Assembly (NCBI GenBank): GCA_001465935.1
Contig: LNKV01000001.1
Location: 620,001 to 684,000, forward strand
Length of the DNA stretch: 64,000 nt
Direction of reading: 5' to 3'
From: Clarireedia homoeocarpa
Taxonomy: Eukaryota > Ascomycota > Leotiomycetes > Helotiales > Rutstroemiaceae
Shown: positions 34,869-46,492 of the stretch, piece by piece
Layout: each line of letters opens with the position of its first letter
Position numbering within the stretch: the first letter of the stretch is position 1
Program-made: the position numbers and the translations under genes
Notes under the pieces: generated by a model
Told to the model about the DNA's origin: nothing
What the model saw: the letters and a program-made list of their open reading frames with translations, nothing else
The model's database searches: none

Positions 34869-37800
34869 AAATGTTCCCCAAAGGGCGTTGCCGGATAATT
34901 AAAAGTCGCCGATTTGTATGTAAGGAGTAACCGATACAGGCACAAGCTTTCCTCCGGGGGCCCTTTATGAAGTACTATGTACGCACAGCGTTGTTGGGTA
35001 CTTCCGCAATTTAGCGTTAGACGTATCCCGAGATAATCGTTTGGTTGTGATAGACCTTTGGTGGGTATGTCTGGATCAATGATACAATGGTCGGGATAAA
35101 CTCGATATCGTTCCCAATTCTGCTGTCCTACATGCCAACCCGTGATCCCCAGATGATGGTGTGGTAGACATTCGTGGTAGACGTTGAACTTGTGGAATAA
35201 TTCTACGACGAGCTTGCCAAATATGCAAAGAACATTCAACTGGCGGGGAGCGGCATGCACTACACTGCAATTGTATAGCGTTTGCTCCCAAGAGTTCCAA
35301 GAAGCCAATGGTGGTGGCGCGAGGATTTGGGGTTGCTGACAGCGTCCTTGGGTGCGAAAATCAAATTCCGGGCAAAGTTTCGTCGTTCTCTCTGTGTCCC
35401 CGTTGGTTCTCTGTGTTTTGGGTGGTGAAGGAGTGGAGGGTTCGGAAAGAGGGCTGACTTAAGTCATACAATCATTGGAAGGAATTCTTCATCTACATGT
35501 AACGGTGAGCGGAGATGGTGGCAGTTGATGGGACCTCGCGGCTTTGGTCGCGCGGTCTGTTTTTCCGATGGTTCGTCCTGCTTTGTGTTCCCTGCGCTTT
35601 CCCCGGACTCAATTCACCAATTATGTGCCAAGGACGGCGTGGGAAGGAAGAGGTAGCTTCGGGGGTGCCTCGATGTTACTCGCATTCAATGGTACGATTA
35701 AGCTCATGGAAAAATTGTATAGCTTTGAAACTGTCTTGTCGGTATGGATTGTTCCACCGACGAAGCAATTGTATGGAATCAATCCTTGCTATCTCTTGCT
35801 CTTTCAGGCTGCTTATTGCCTAGGACTGGCCCTGCATACAGTGATGGTGGCAATTCGGTGATAAAGAGTGGTGATGAAGGGGTAAAGAGCTGGGGAAGTT
35901 CTTAGTGAAGGGAGAAAAGATGGGGGAATTTGGAGAAGTTGCCTATGTGGAGGGGAAAATGGTCGGTCACCAGGGGTTCAAAATCTTCCGCCAATGATCG
36001 TCCATGGGTGCCCGTTTTGGTACGAGCAGAAAAACACAAGTGTTGCTTGGTTATTTGCTATTTCTATCGAGGAAGTCGTGGGAGTCAAGAGGTAGGGAAG
36101 GGTGATGGAGGTGAGTGACACTCGAGATTTCATTGCAACAAGAGGTGTTTACATTACACGTCTGACCTCATCTCAACCCAGTACCAGTACGAGCCCATGA
36201 AGGAGCATCAGACCGACTCGGACTGGGCCGACAACAATTTGTACGGCACAGAAGCAATCCCCTTAACGCCCTGCGGCGGTACACATCGACCAAAAGCAAC
36301 GATTTCCACACGACGACTAGGGGTAGTTTGAACTTCCCTTACCTATCTGCCGATGCTCTCACTGCTTTACGAGACACAATTCTCGAAAACGGGCACTGTA
36401 CTTCGTACATACCGAGAAAGTCCGGAACAACTGCTGTGTTGAAGGTCGGGATTAATACATTGATCGACCCTGGGGTTCTCGACGGATATAAAAGGGCAAC
36501 CCACGATAGCTCCATGTACTCCGACGGAGGATTTATCCTATTTTTGCCTAAATGCGTCCACACTGAAGCCCTGCCTTTCAAGCTTTAAGGCAGAAATAGA
36601 ACTAAGGAATATACCAAATTCTCCAGGTTGGTTTTTGTTTGATTTTGTTTGGTGGATATTACTTTCGCATCGCACTTTCGTATACTACTTGATTGTTATC
36701 TTGGTAATTTCGAGTGGCTGGTGCTTTAGAGTTCGAAGTGCGTTCTCTTGAGGCTGGATCCTCATACTATGGCCGCACAAAAGGAGACGGAGGGATCTTC
36801 GCAAAGAGATACTTCTGACCGTTTGCACCAGCGGAGAAATATCATTGCAGCGCCTCTGCCAAGTATGGTGTAATCAGCATGAAGTCGCTCCGACCTCAAG
36901 CAGATGAGGCAGGTTATCCTATATGCAACGAACGGTGTTTCAAGGGATAGAGGGAGCTGTGGATGGCGAAGTTGTGGTTCTACGACTCTGCCAGCTGCAG
37001 TCGTCTGTCCAGAGCCGTCCTCGTAGGGACGAGAGTCGTTGACGTATGGATGGCAATGCTGTTTCCACTGTTGCTACTGAGGGCTCGTCTCTACGTCAGC
37101 AGAATCAACAAAAGCATCCTTTGAGAAGTTGGGTTGGCTTGCAACATTCAGAGGTCCTGTCAGCGAGTTCCGTCTGCTGTGGCTTTCATTTGCACTCCTT
37201 CTTGACGAGACAGTTCTCGCAACATTACTGTATCAGAGGGAATGCCTTGGTTACAGCTCACCGTGTATGTGAAACGTATACAACTTTTAAGAGGCTGAAC
37301 AACCTGCCCTCGAGTACAACTTTGTCGCATTTCATCTGCCTCCGGCATCCGGTTACATCCACGTTCCATTCAGTCTTGGTGACAGCCGTCAAGGTCGACT
37401 TGGTTTCGAGCGTGCGAGCATTCATAGGACGGTTCCTATCTTTGAGGGAACACGGCCTCAAATCTTCGAGCGATGTTCTTGAAGTAGCAAGGAAGCTTCC
37501 TTAGCCGACCTGCCGTAGGAAATTCGGAGTTTAGATAGCGAGCACCTCCTTATCTGGAAGCTTCTCAAAGAGTTCTACTCCCCCCACAACACCCCCACCA
37601 CCGACCAAAAAAGCCTGATAACCGGCACATGATTTCTGTGGTTGGTAATCGGGTCGGAAAATCCAGGTACCGGTACTGATATCGATAAGCTCCTGGTGCC
37701 TCGTGCTACTGTAGCATTGTGCTGTACCAAGGCGATGAACTCTTGGATCCGCTTGTTCCGAGTAAGTTTGGCAACGTCGGGTGAGTCGTGCTAGAATTCC

Positions 37801-38993
37801 CCAAGAAAGGGAGAGTGGGGCTTGGCATTTGCTTTGGCTGGGGAAACGGACGAATTGTGTGGCGCGCCAGTGATTGGAGCCATCACTTACTTTGTACTAA
37901 AGGATATGGGCAACACAACAACCAGTTCGTGCCAGTCTCCAAACACTGCAAGGGACGTTACCAAAAGACTTCCTGGCGTAGGTAAAGAAGCTTGCGATTT
38001 CTTATTCTATGGGTTTGGCATTTCGTATTTCGTATTGCGTATTGCGTCGTCATAGCTTGGTGTACCGTACGAAGTACACACCCGCAAAATCCGCCTCCCC
38101 GTTCTCCTTATCACGATACCACCGACCACCGAAAATTCCCACAACCACCAAAATTGTGGAAAACCTGGAGGCCCATGGGATACGAAGAGGCTACCTCTCT
38201 CCATACGGGGCATCTTCGATGGTCAGTCAAGTTCCACGTTGTTGGCTGACCTTAAACCAAGTGCCGCCGAGATGGCACCGTTTTCCTCCTTTTTGGTCTC
38301 CATCTGATATCCGGAGTCTCCTTTCAAATCTGGAGATTTTGCAAGTGTCGGCAATGATTGGTTCACCAATTTACTTGGATGGAACCTTGAATGGGTCAGC
38401 TCACGTGCGTGCAACGGTTTGAGCGCGGAGTATGTTCGGCTCGGCGATTGCAGCGAAATTATTTGATTTTGATTCCTTCTTTTGACGCTCGATGAGCAAG
38501 GGTCCCCGACACGACGTCATAGTTCGGTCAACCGTCAACAATCTTACGTTGTGCATAGTAGAAGTCCTGTGGATTGTGAGGAGAACCCCAGTTTCTTCTC
38601 CACCCGGGGACTTGGTCGGTCTAATCAGACCTTATTCAAACACCACGCCTTGCCCAATTGGGCCAACTAATCGCTTTTCCAGGGTCGTCATGAGAAAAGA
38701 AAGATAATGTCACCACCCAGTCTCCGGCCATGGAAGGTTCGGCATCCCAGCTCGCATTGTACTTCCATACCTGCTACTTGCGGCTTGCAAACAAGTTGCG
38801 TATCCGCGGCTGCCATCAAATCACCAGACAAGTCACTCGACCCAGCTGATCCGTTTATTCTACTTGTACTAGTCGTTGGCCCGCTTCCTCCTTTGAGACA
38901 TATAAGAATCCCCATTCCCTCTCATTCTTCGAAACGTGCCTCAACCCCCAATAATTCTTTTTTCCATATCATTGCACCGTAATTTTTTCCGCC
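34869..38993. other. 4.1 kb intergenic region
   Basis: Shared upstream space of the divergently transcribed quinate-repressor-like (-) and hexose-transporter (+) genes. Frames at 34685-35308, 35544-35861, 36328-36588 and 37046-37504 are open for 80-200 codons but show no recognisable motif, and several overlap antisense frames. A TATA element sits near the transporter. Confidence 0.45.
38899..38906 (+). promoter_or_regulatory. TATA element of hexose transporter gene
   Basis: CATATAAG about 90 bp upstream of the start codon, followed by a C/T-rich tract at 38911-38930 of the kind seen at fungal transcription starts. Confidence 0.5.
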
Positions 38994-40944
38994 ATGGGTC
39001 TCTTCAACAGAAATAGAGATCGCAGTGCCGATCACAGCACTGCAACTACTGCAGTCGGATCAAAATCAAACTCCATGGACGGCCATGCAAACGGTGCTGC
39101 GAATACCTTCAATTCCAACCCTGAGAAACATACCAGAAGCAATGCAAACCTGCGTATTCCTTCAGTCACCATGCGCACGATATTTATGACATCGCTGGTT
39201 GCCATGGGGTATGTGTACTTGAGTCGCACGTTGCAAAACTATGCTAACTTTGGCTTCTAGCGGTTTCATTTTCGGGTACGACACCGGACAAATTTCTGGG
39301 TTCTTGGAGATGGAAGTGTTCTTGAGAAGATTTGGGCAACCTACAAGCGACCTAACTGCTCATCCTGCTGGCTACTACTTCACCAATGTTCGCTCGGGTG
39401 TGATTGTTGGTTTGGTATGTGCTCCATTGTGCCCATTCGTTCGGTCCTTAAATCGGTTACTAATTGATCTGCTCAGCTCTCCATCGGTACCTTGATCGGA
39501 TGTCTCATCGCCGGACCACTCGCAAATAGATTTGGACGACGAACATGTATTCCTCCATGGTGTTTGGTATTCTGTATTGGTGTCGTTGTACAAATGTCTG
39601 TGGGTCCAGGTGGCTGGGTTGGAATTGCAATGGGTAGATGGGTAGCCGGTTTGGGTGTCGGTGCACTCTCTGTCCTTGTACCAATGTACATGGCCGAGAC
39701 CTCTCCAGTACCCGTTCGTGGAGCTGTTATCTCGTAAGTCGCTTCGTGCCCTATCGAATCTTTAAAGCCCATACTAATATGAGGATTGCAGATGTTACCA
39801 ACTTTTCATCACCATCGGTATTTTCACCGCAGACTGCATCAACTACGGCACCGAAAGTTACACCAACACCGGTTCTTACAGAATCCCAATGGGTGTAGGG
39901 TTCATCTGGGCTATCATGCTCGGTATTGGTATCATCTTCCTCCCAGAAACCCCTCGATACGATTGGAACCATGGTAATTCAGAGCGCGCCCGCACAACAA
40001 TGGCTAAGTTCTACGGTGTTGACGAGGCTCACCCCGTGATCGAACAGGAGACGGCAGAAATCGAAAAGGTCAGAGCAGCAACTCAAGGCGACCACCCATG
40101 GTACGAAGCCATTACTGGTCCACGTATGCTCTACCGTGTTTCTCTTGCCATGGCTCTTCAGATGCTGCAACAACTCACTGGTGCAAACTACTTCTTCTAC
40201 TATGGCACAACTATCTTCCAAGGAGTCGGAATCAAGAACTCCTTCGTAACAGCCATGATCCTTGGTGGTGTCAATGTCGGTGCTACCTTCTTCGGTGTCT
40301 ACATGGCGCGCCACTTCCGTCGCCGTGAATCCCTATACATCGCCGCCCTCTGGCAAACCATGTGTTTCCTCGTCTTCGCCTCTGTCGGTCAATTCAAGTT
40401 CAAGAACGCACCTGTCGGATCCTCTGAAGCCAAGACGGCCGGCACCGTCATGATTGTCTTTGCTTGTTTGTTTATTGTCTCGTTCGCTACGACGTGGGGA
40501 CCGCTAGTATGGGCCACCATTAGTGAAATGTTCCCCTACCGCTACCGTGCCGTCGCCATGGCTTTCGCTACTAGCGCCAACTGGTTCTGGAACTTCATGC
40601 TCGCGTTCTTTACCCCTTTCATCACAGGCGATATTCAATACGCGTATGGATATGTCTTTGCGGGATGCAATCTTGCCGCTTTCTTCGTCGTTTTCTTTTT
40701 CCTCGTTGAATCGAGCGGGAAGACGTTGGAGGAGGTCGACGCCATGTATCTTATGCATGTTAGACCTATCGGAAGTCATGCATTTGAATTCGATACAGAG
40801 ACTAGGGAGCACTTGGGCGAGACGGTTAATACGGATGCTATGCACCTTGAGAGGAGAGGTGGTAGATTACAGAAGGTTAACGAGGCTGGTCAGGGAGGTG
40901 TGTTCCATGATGAGGGCAAGCCTGCGACTGCAACTGCAGCGTAG
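38994..40944 (+). CDS. MFS hexose transporter, 4 exons
   Basis: Predicted 592-residue plasma-membrane sugar:proton symporter or facilitator of the HXT type. Exons 38994-39208, 39261-39414, 39477-39733 and 39792-40944 join in phase (introns 52, 62 and 58 nt). Sugar-transporter marks are GGFIFGYDTGQISGF in helix 1, RFGRR in loop 2-3, MGRWVAGLGVGALSVLVPMYMAE, LPETPRYD after helix 6, QQLTGANYFFYYG in helix 7 (sugar binding) and GPLVWATISEMFPYRYRA. The closing PETKG motif is altered to VESSGKTLEEVD. The first 60 residues form a hydrophilic Asn/Ser-rich cytosolic tail, shorter than in glucose sensors. Induction by the neighbouring repressor-like gene is only a possibility. Confidence 0.93.
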
Positions 40945-41249
40945 GTACGATAGATTACGATCTTTTTCATTTCTTCTCTTGTCTAGTTAGGTAGATGATG
41001 CTAATTCGGTGGTGGTTTTTTGGTGTTCTTGGAAATTCATGGGCATAGCGTGGTGAATTGGTTCGGGGTGGGCTCGTGGGGGAGCTTTTGCTTTTCATTG
41101 TATATTATACCAATACCAATACCAATGTATAGAGGGACGGACGACTGTACAGATATATATTGGGTTACGTTTATGAATATATCAATATCAATATCAAACT
41201 CTATCACAACATTAAATTACTCTCTCCAGAATCTCCATCCTAATCCCGG

Positions 41250-41258
41250 CGAAAAAAG

Positions 41259-41293
<35 letters not shown>
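41250..41293. repeat. Poly-A tract, more than 40 nt
   Basis: Nearly pure A run following GAAAAAAG. No target-site duplication or retroelement 5' portion is visible, so it is treated as a homopolymer rather than a retrotransposon tail. Confidence 0.9.
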
Positions 41294-41299
<6 letters not shown>

Positions 41300-41461
41300 A
41301 TAGCAGAAAACGTGCTGTAAGCCCGGTACCTGAATATTGTCGTAATATCAACGACGCAGTATGATGTAAGCCATGCATGCCATGTAGTTATGCATGCATG
41401 CAATAGCACGTACAGTACAATGCGCCTCAGCCTCTGACAGCATAGATTATAACTAAAGGGG

Positions 41462-41719
41462 AACAGACAGACAGACAGACAAGGTAAGGTTTTTGTTAGA
41501 GCAGGGCAGTTCAGAGTGTGGGGAAATCGAGATCGGGATCGAGATCGAGGGGTTGGGGGATGGGGATGGGGATGGGGATGATGTGCATGTAAGCGTAAGC
41601 GTAAGGTAAGGTAAGGTAACTAAGCTTTACGTAGTGGTTGTGGGTTGGGGATTTCATTTCATTTCATTTCATTTCTGTGTGACAGCGGTGCGGTACTGTA
41701 CTGTACTGTACTGTACTGG
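41462..41719. repeat. Mosaic of six different tandem repeats
   Basis: Within 260 bp: CAGA units (about 41465-41481), ATCGAG/ATCGGG units (about 41527-41550), GGGGAT units (about 41557-41580), TAAGCG then TAAGG units (about 41590-41620), ATTTC units (about 41651-41675) and GTACT units (about 41693-41718). Confidence 0.9.
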
Positions 41720-41985
41720 ACAGTAAGGTGAAGATAAAGGTAATTCGGAGAATGAGTAACTACTGTAGTTGGTTGAATTGAGGTGATTTGGGTGTGAAAT
41801 GTAATTGGCATGGTTGAGGAATTGACGGACTCGTAGTATTGAGGGTAGTTTAAGATGTCTATCTGTATTTATGCCAGACCAGACCAGGAGCCAAGGTTGG
41901 CGTTGATATATAGCACCATATGAGTAAATGATTCTTTCCTGTGGTCTTTCAATCTTACACCACCTACCTACTCTATCTAGTCTAC

Positions 41986-43438
41986 TTAGCCCATCCACAC
42001 AGCAGAAATCATCGCCAACTTCGAGCCCTCTGGGATACTTCAATCGCGGGTCTACCTGTACAAAGAGTGCAGCCCAGTCGTCTGCATCGCGCTCTTGGCA
42101 TTTTGAATCTCTTTCATTGCGAGGTCGAACGCCCTGAATGTCACTAGTAGAGGGCTTCGGGTTCTGAGTGTTCGTTTCAGATAGTGTACCTAGCTTCTCT
42201 CTCTTCATATGGACTTAGAACGCAGGGAGGCGGAAGGTACATATCTTAGCCTAAGATTCTTGCGCCAGGTTTGAGCGCGGGAAGGAGTGCTTGAAGGATC
42301 TGAAGGGCGTATTTGTCGGACTACTGGATTATGGAGGAAGGATGGACGTTAGTAGGTAGCAACCGGTGGATGCATAATTCAGAAAAATGTGGTAAAACTC
42401 ACATCATGTAAAATCCATCTCATATAATAGACATCAGCATCTTTTATATGTTGCTCCTTAAAGAAATCATGTGCCACGAACGTCAATCTCTCGTTTTCTT
42501 TCAGATCCTCCGGAACAGTCGCAGCCGTGATAACTGCCGGTAAATCCTGCACAACGCACTTGAGCTTCGGGAAACACCTTGCGATCTCCGCTGTGCTCGT
42601 CCCTGTTCCACCGTCTACATCAACCAATACACCTTCCGCAGCCCCAGTCAAAGTTTTCAAGAACATACTCAATGCTATAGCCAGGCCCCGTATGCATGAG
42701 AGCCATCGCGGCGCTCATCTGCTGAGCGCGGGCAGGGTCACGTTTGATCAGCTCGAACATGGGTAGTTCGGTTGCGTGAGCGAGGGCAAAACCGGCCTTG
42801 TTGGGTTCTTCGGAACCGGGCCACTTGAACATTGCATCGACCAGTCGTCGACGAGGTTCATAGCTCCTGAGTCAGAAACCCAATTAATGAGCCCAGTGGA
42901 GAGATATCAACGAGAGATTTGGATAAAGCAGTTTGGGCTATGATGCCGGGTGATGGTTCACGGAAGATGTAGTAAGTCATAGCATGCCGGAGGATTCGAC
43001 GGACATCTGATTCGGGGAGAGAACATGCTTGGGTAATATCACTGAAGGTATAGGTCTCGTTGGCGGAGAAAGTATGAGCAGTCCTGAAACGATGAATCGC
43101 TTGAAGACTTGACAAGTGGTTGTGCTGCGAGTGGGTTATTTTAGCTTATCATCTTGTGCCAGTGTGCTACAGTCCAAAAACCAAAGCATCGGCAATAAAC
43201 CTATTCGAGTATTAATTACGGAGCCTAATGGGCCAAGCATCAAACTTTTCAATTCATCCGAGGCATTAGTGACGGCTTTCTGCAGGTTTTGGATGTGTGG
43301 TGGCAGAGAAAGCCTGGGCGGCTGAGAGACATCGAAAGAGGGACTAGGAAGGCCACTCGAGGTTATGAAGTCGTCCACCTTGCGGGTGTTCTCGTGAATG
43401 ATAGCAGAAAGCTCTACAATTCTGCTAGAAGTAGACAT
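41986..43438 (-). pseudogene. Decayed fungal O-methyltransferase pseudogene
   Basis: Fragments of a SAM-dependent O-methyltransferase of the plant-COMT/fungal secondary-metabolite type appear in correct order in different frames. They are an N-terminal helical part (43136-43438), HNHLSSLQAIHRFR to MTYYIFREPSPGI (42890-43115), LVDAMFKWPGSEEPNKAGF (near 42830), the SAM motif VLVDVDGGTGTS (near 42610), YYMRWILHD (near 42410), SDKYALQILQALLPALKPGARIL (42255-42320), ERDADDWAALF (near 42080) and GSKLAMISAVWMG with a stop at 41986. Reading frame changes occur at about 42850-42885 (two), 42636-42645, 42093-42098 and 42027-42040. The Trp of the HDW motif is TAG (42321-42323) and another stop lies at 42246-42248. 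At least two family introns are still visible. The damage is too widespread for one sequencing error. Confidence 0.85.
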
Positions 43439-45237
43439 GTCGTTGTTAAACGATTGATGCGAAAGGTGGATATGAAGTAGCTACACCAGTTTTGCGAGTG
43501 CAAACTGTACTTATCTAGTTTTCCTAGCAAAATATTGGTTCGTAGATAAGTGCAGACGAATGATTCTTGCCTCTCTTTACTCCCAAGCGTAGATTAACAC
43601 GCCTTCGCTCTACCTGAGAACTGCATGTCGGTCCTCACTCGTTATCGTAGTTCTATGCACCTCTTTAGCACATGTTATATAACTGTTGGTACCAATTCCG
43701 AACCGTGGCACCGAACCGGATCACTCTCGGACTCAGTTGTGTTGGTCAATGCTGGTGGGTCATTCCTATCTGAAAGGGATGAGATATGTTGTCCATATGG
43801 TTCCATCACTTTGGTATTAGTTGCCCTGTTGGACAGTGTATGGTATCTTATAGATATGAGCAGTGAATCTCGCCAAAGCCGTTGGAGTGGGCGTCGCAAT
43901 CCGAAAAAGTCCTTTGGCGCTTTGGGAATGGAATCAGCAAATTGTATGAAGATAGAATAGCAGACTCGAGGAAAATAGTTTGGTTGACTGATGCAAACCA
44001 ACCCTCGGCTGCTTTGGATCGCTTTTGTAGACCACTGAACAACGTACGAAGAAGTCAACATAGTTAGATAGCATAAGGTTGAAGGTACAGAACTGGAAGA
44101 TAAAAGGGGAGATTGATATCTGGAAATTGATATACCTCTTTACCACCAGAAGTACTGAAATCAAGAACGGGTTTTCAGAAAAGAGATCAGGAGGTGTAGA
44201 TGCTTAATCACGTGACTCTACCACGTAATATACTTGACACACAATACAGTTAATCTCATCTCTTAATCTTCTTTGCACTCACCCGAACAACATTAATCTT
44301 TGCAAAACTCCGATTGGCAGTCCTACTGTAACGCCAGCGATTCTTTCGAGGATTTCTGTGCAATCGCACCAACACCCGATCCTTCCTTCGATCCTGATTA
44401 AACCACCTCGCTCGAGGTCATAATCTCTCTCGAATTTGTCCTGCAACTCGTAGTTATACACGTTACCATACCATAGACTAATATCACAGCTTTCGACGTC
44501 ATCAAGATCGGAGGATTGAAGTTGATTTGCGGTTTGAACTCGCACTGATGACCAAAGCAGATAGATGGTTCAATTGGAGACGACTTTTATGCAGTTATTT
44601 CTCCAGCGCAGGAGAGGCGGGCCGATTTGGAATAATGTGTCGTCGCTGATCATTATAACTAAATATATGTTCTAGGATATCTGGGCACTGTGAGTTTTCT
44701 TTTGATTGTTGTTGTAGCGCAGCAAAGTACCCAGCCTACACAAGTTGAGCTCGATTCGCCGATGCAGTTGCGTGCGTCCATGAAGGTGACGACGGGAGAT
44801 GGAAAAAACGACACTGAGTCATTCCGCTATCCCTGTTCCCCAGCTTGTGTGCAGACGCAAGTAAGTTTGAGGTGTCATCTTTGCTATGCGGAATGTCTCG
44901 TATCAGCCTTGGCCCTGAAGCAAGGGATTCGGCTCTACTTAAGGCAAAGCAAAAAGCAAAGAATATTTATCAGCTTTTTTGAATACTTTATTGGACGGAA
45001 TCTGCGAGGCCAAGGAGAAACATTTGCCCTTGATTTCCACATCGTAAGCCTCCAAAGTATGGACGGTGCGAGACCTTTGTGATTTTTGTAATCTTTTCGC
45101 TTTGCTTACTGTATGGAATTCACTGCATCGTGAAATATACACTAAAGTGCTGGGTATCCACGAAGAATTGAAGGCATCTCCTTCACTTATACAGCTGGTC
45201 GTTCAAGACCTCTATCAACTGCTCAGTTCAATCCATC
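43439..45237. other. 1.8 kb intergenic region
   Basis: Between the O-methyltransferase pseudogene (5' side) and the METTL24-like gene. Holds one weak frame on the minus strand (44279-44545); nothing else convincing. Confidence 0.45.
44279..44545 (-). CDS. Possible small hypothetical protein (88 aa)
   Basis: Unrecognised, acidic, with an ATG followed by 88 open codons of mixed composition and without low complexity (for example SCDISLWYGNVYNYELQDKF). No signal peptide, no partner exon found. Could be a chance frame or a remnant; reported only because nothing else explains the segment. Confidence 0.2.
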   Translation of the reverse strand: MRVQTANQLQSSDLDDVESCDISLWYGNVYNYELQDKFERDYDLERGGLIRIEGRIGCWCDCTEILERIAGVTVGLPIGVLQRLMLFG

Positions 45238-46465
45238 ATGCGACTCAGTAAACCCACTCAGTTCTCCATCCTAACTTCCCTCACTCTCATTGCCGTATTT
45301 CTTGTCCATCGCTCTAACTCTACTTCGCCTTTCCTTCCTAAATTCCACTTCACATCCATATCCCGTCCAAACCTTTTCGTGTTCATGCAACAATCAGAAC
45401 TTCTCTATCAACGCGCGGTCACCAAACGTCGCGAAATCCGGCATCGATTTGGTGATCGGGGTTTCTTCCCAGCAAAGGATGAAATTAGTTTCAAAGAGAC
45501 GCCATGGAGTATTTGGGACCTGGTTACCCCGAGTTATGGGTGTCCCTGGGAGATGGAAAGAGTTGGACGGGTAGGCGAAGGGGGTTGGTGGGTCTGTGGA
45601 TTAAGTAGGCTTGCATCCTATAAGGGAAAGAAGCAGACTTGTATAATTTATAGTTTTGGTGAGTGCTACTACGATTTGGTCACCTTTTCTTGCTGTGATT
45701 TTTAGTTTACTTATTGCACTGGAAATGCAGCTAACATGAAGACGAATAAGGCGTTGGCAACGATTCCTCATTCGAGGCTGAATTACTCACTCGAACAGAT
45801 TGCGAGATATGGGGCTACGATCCGCATGTACCAGGATTCAATTTCGGACCCGAAATTACAGTTGAGATGAGGCAGAGAACACATTTCGAGAGGGTTGGGG
45901 TCAGTGGGGGTACGGATGAGGCGGGGAAAGTTTACACGATCCAGGAGTTGATGAAGAGGAATGGTCATTCCTATATGTATGACTCCAGCTTTGGTTTTGC
46001 ATTTCGGGCACTAATTGCTAATATACACGACCTCTCGTAGTGATCTTCTCAAAACAGATGTAGATTATTCCGAATACAACACTCTGTCATCGCTCAATGG
46101 ACATACTCTCCCTGGTGCTCCTGGAGCATTCTCTTCGCCGGATCCACTGAAACCAGAATTTCCGATCGGTCAGATAGTAGTCGAAATGCATATTTTCGAG
46201 TGGCAGGGCATCACTGCACCGGTTTTCTTAGACTGGTGGGAAAGTATGGAGTATAGAGGGTTGAGAGCTGTCTGGAGGGAGGTCGATACGGTAGCTGTGG
46301 GAATGGGGGTGGAAGATGGGCTAGAGAGGTTGTGTGTGGTAAGTTTGTCTCTATTTAGATGATTGGATTCAAGTTCTTGGGTGGTGACAGAAGTTTACTG
46401 ATCATTTTACTTCATAGTATACTTTGTTGAATGTGCTGGATTCGAAGAATAAACTCTACCACTAG
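45238..46465 (+). CDS. METTL24/Methyltransf_22-like membrane-anchored protein, 4 exons
   Basis: Predicted 330-residue protein. Exons 45238-45658, 45751-45976, 46041-46338 and 46418-46465 join in phase (introns 92, 64 and 79 nt). The N-terminus has a single hydrophobic segment (FSILTSLTLIAVFLVH), most likely a signal anchor with the catalytic part in the secretory lumen. Family signature: a Cys-x-x-Glu region CPWEMERVGRVGEGGWWVCGLSRL, then YSFGVGNDSSFEAELL formed across intron 1, CEIWGYDPHV and FGPE. This matches the pattern of the Methyltransf_22 (METTL24) family, putative SAM-dependent methyltransferases of unknown substrate. The third exon, ending GLRAVWREVDTVAVGMG, resembles the C-terminal half of the fold. 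The intron 1 acceptor was chosen at 45750 because it alone restores SFGVGNDSSFE. Confidence 0.82.
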
Positions 46466-46492
46466 ACATCGATCTCGGACCATAAAAGTTGT

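Larger units (their letters stand above)
40945..41985. other. Convergent intergenic region with clustered repeats
   Basis: Between the hexose-transporter stop and the 3' end of the O-methyltransferase pseudogene. It contains a poly-A run and a mosaic of different tandem repeats (see separate entries). No coding region. Confidence 0.6.

Noticed and set aside
34685..35308. 207-codon minus-strand frame upstream of the quinate-repressor-like gene
   Set aside because: Overlaps the start of that gene in another frame, has no family motif, and in particular no P-loop that would complete the kinase-like domain.
35544..35861. 105-codon plus-strand frame with hydrophobic C-terminus
   Set aside because: Overlaps a second frame of equal length, has no recognisable motif and no promoter or exon context; chance open frame is the simpler reading.
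37046..37504. 152-codon plus-strand frame
   Set aside because: Composition is not protein-like in any continuous segment, antisense frames are open over the same bases, and no family is recognised.
41250..41293. Poly-A as the tail of a retrotransposon
   Set aside because: No reverse transcriptase remains, no target-site duplication, and several other simple repeats lie next to it.
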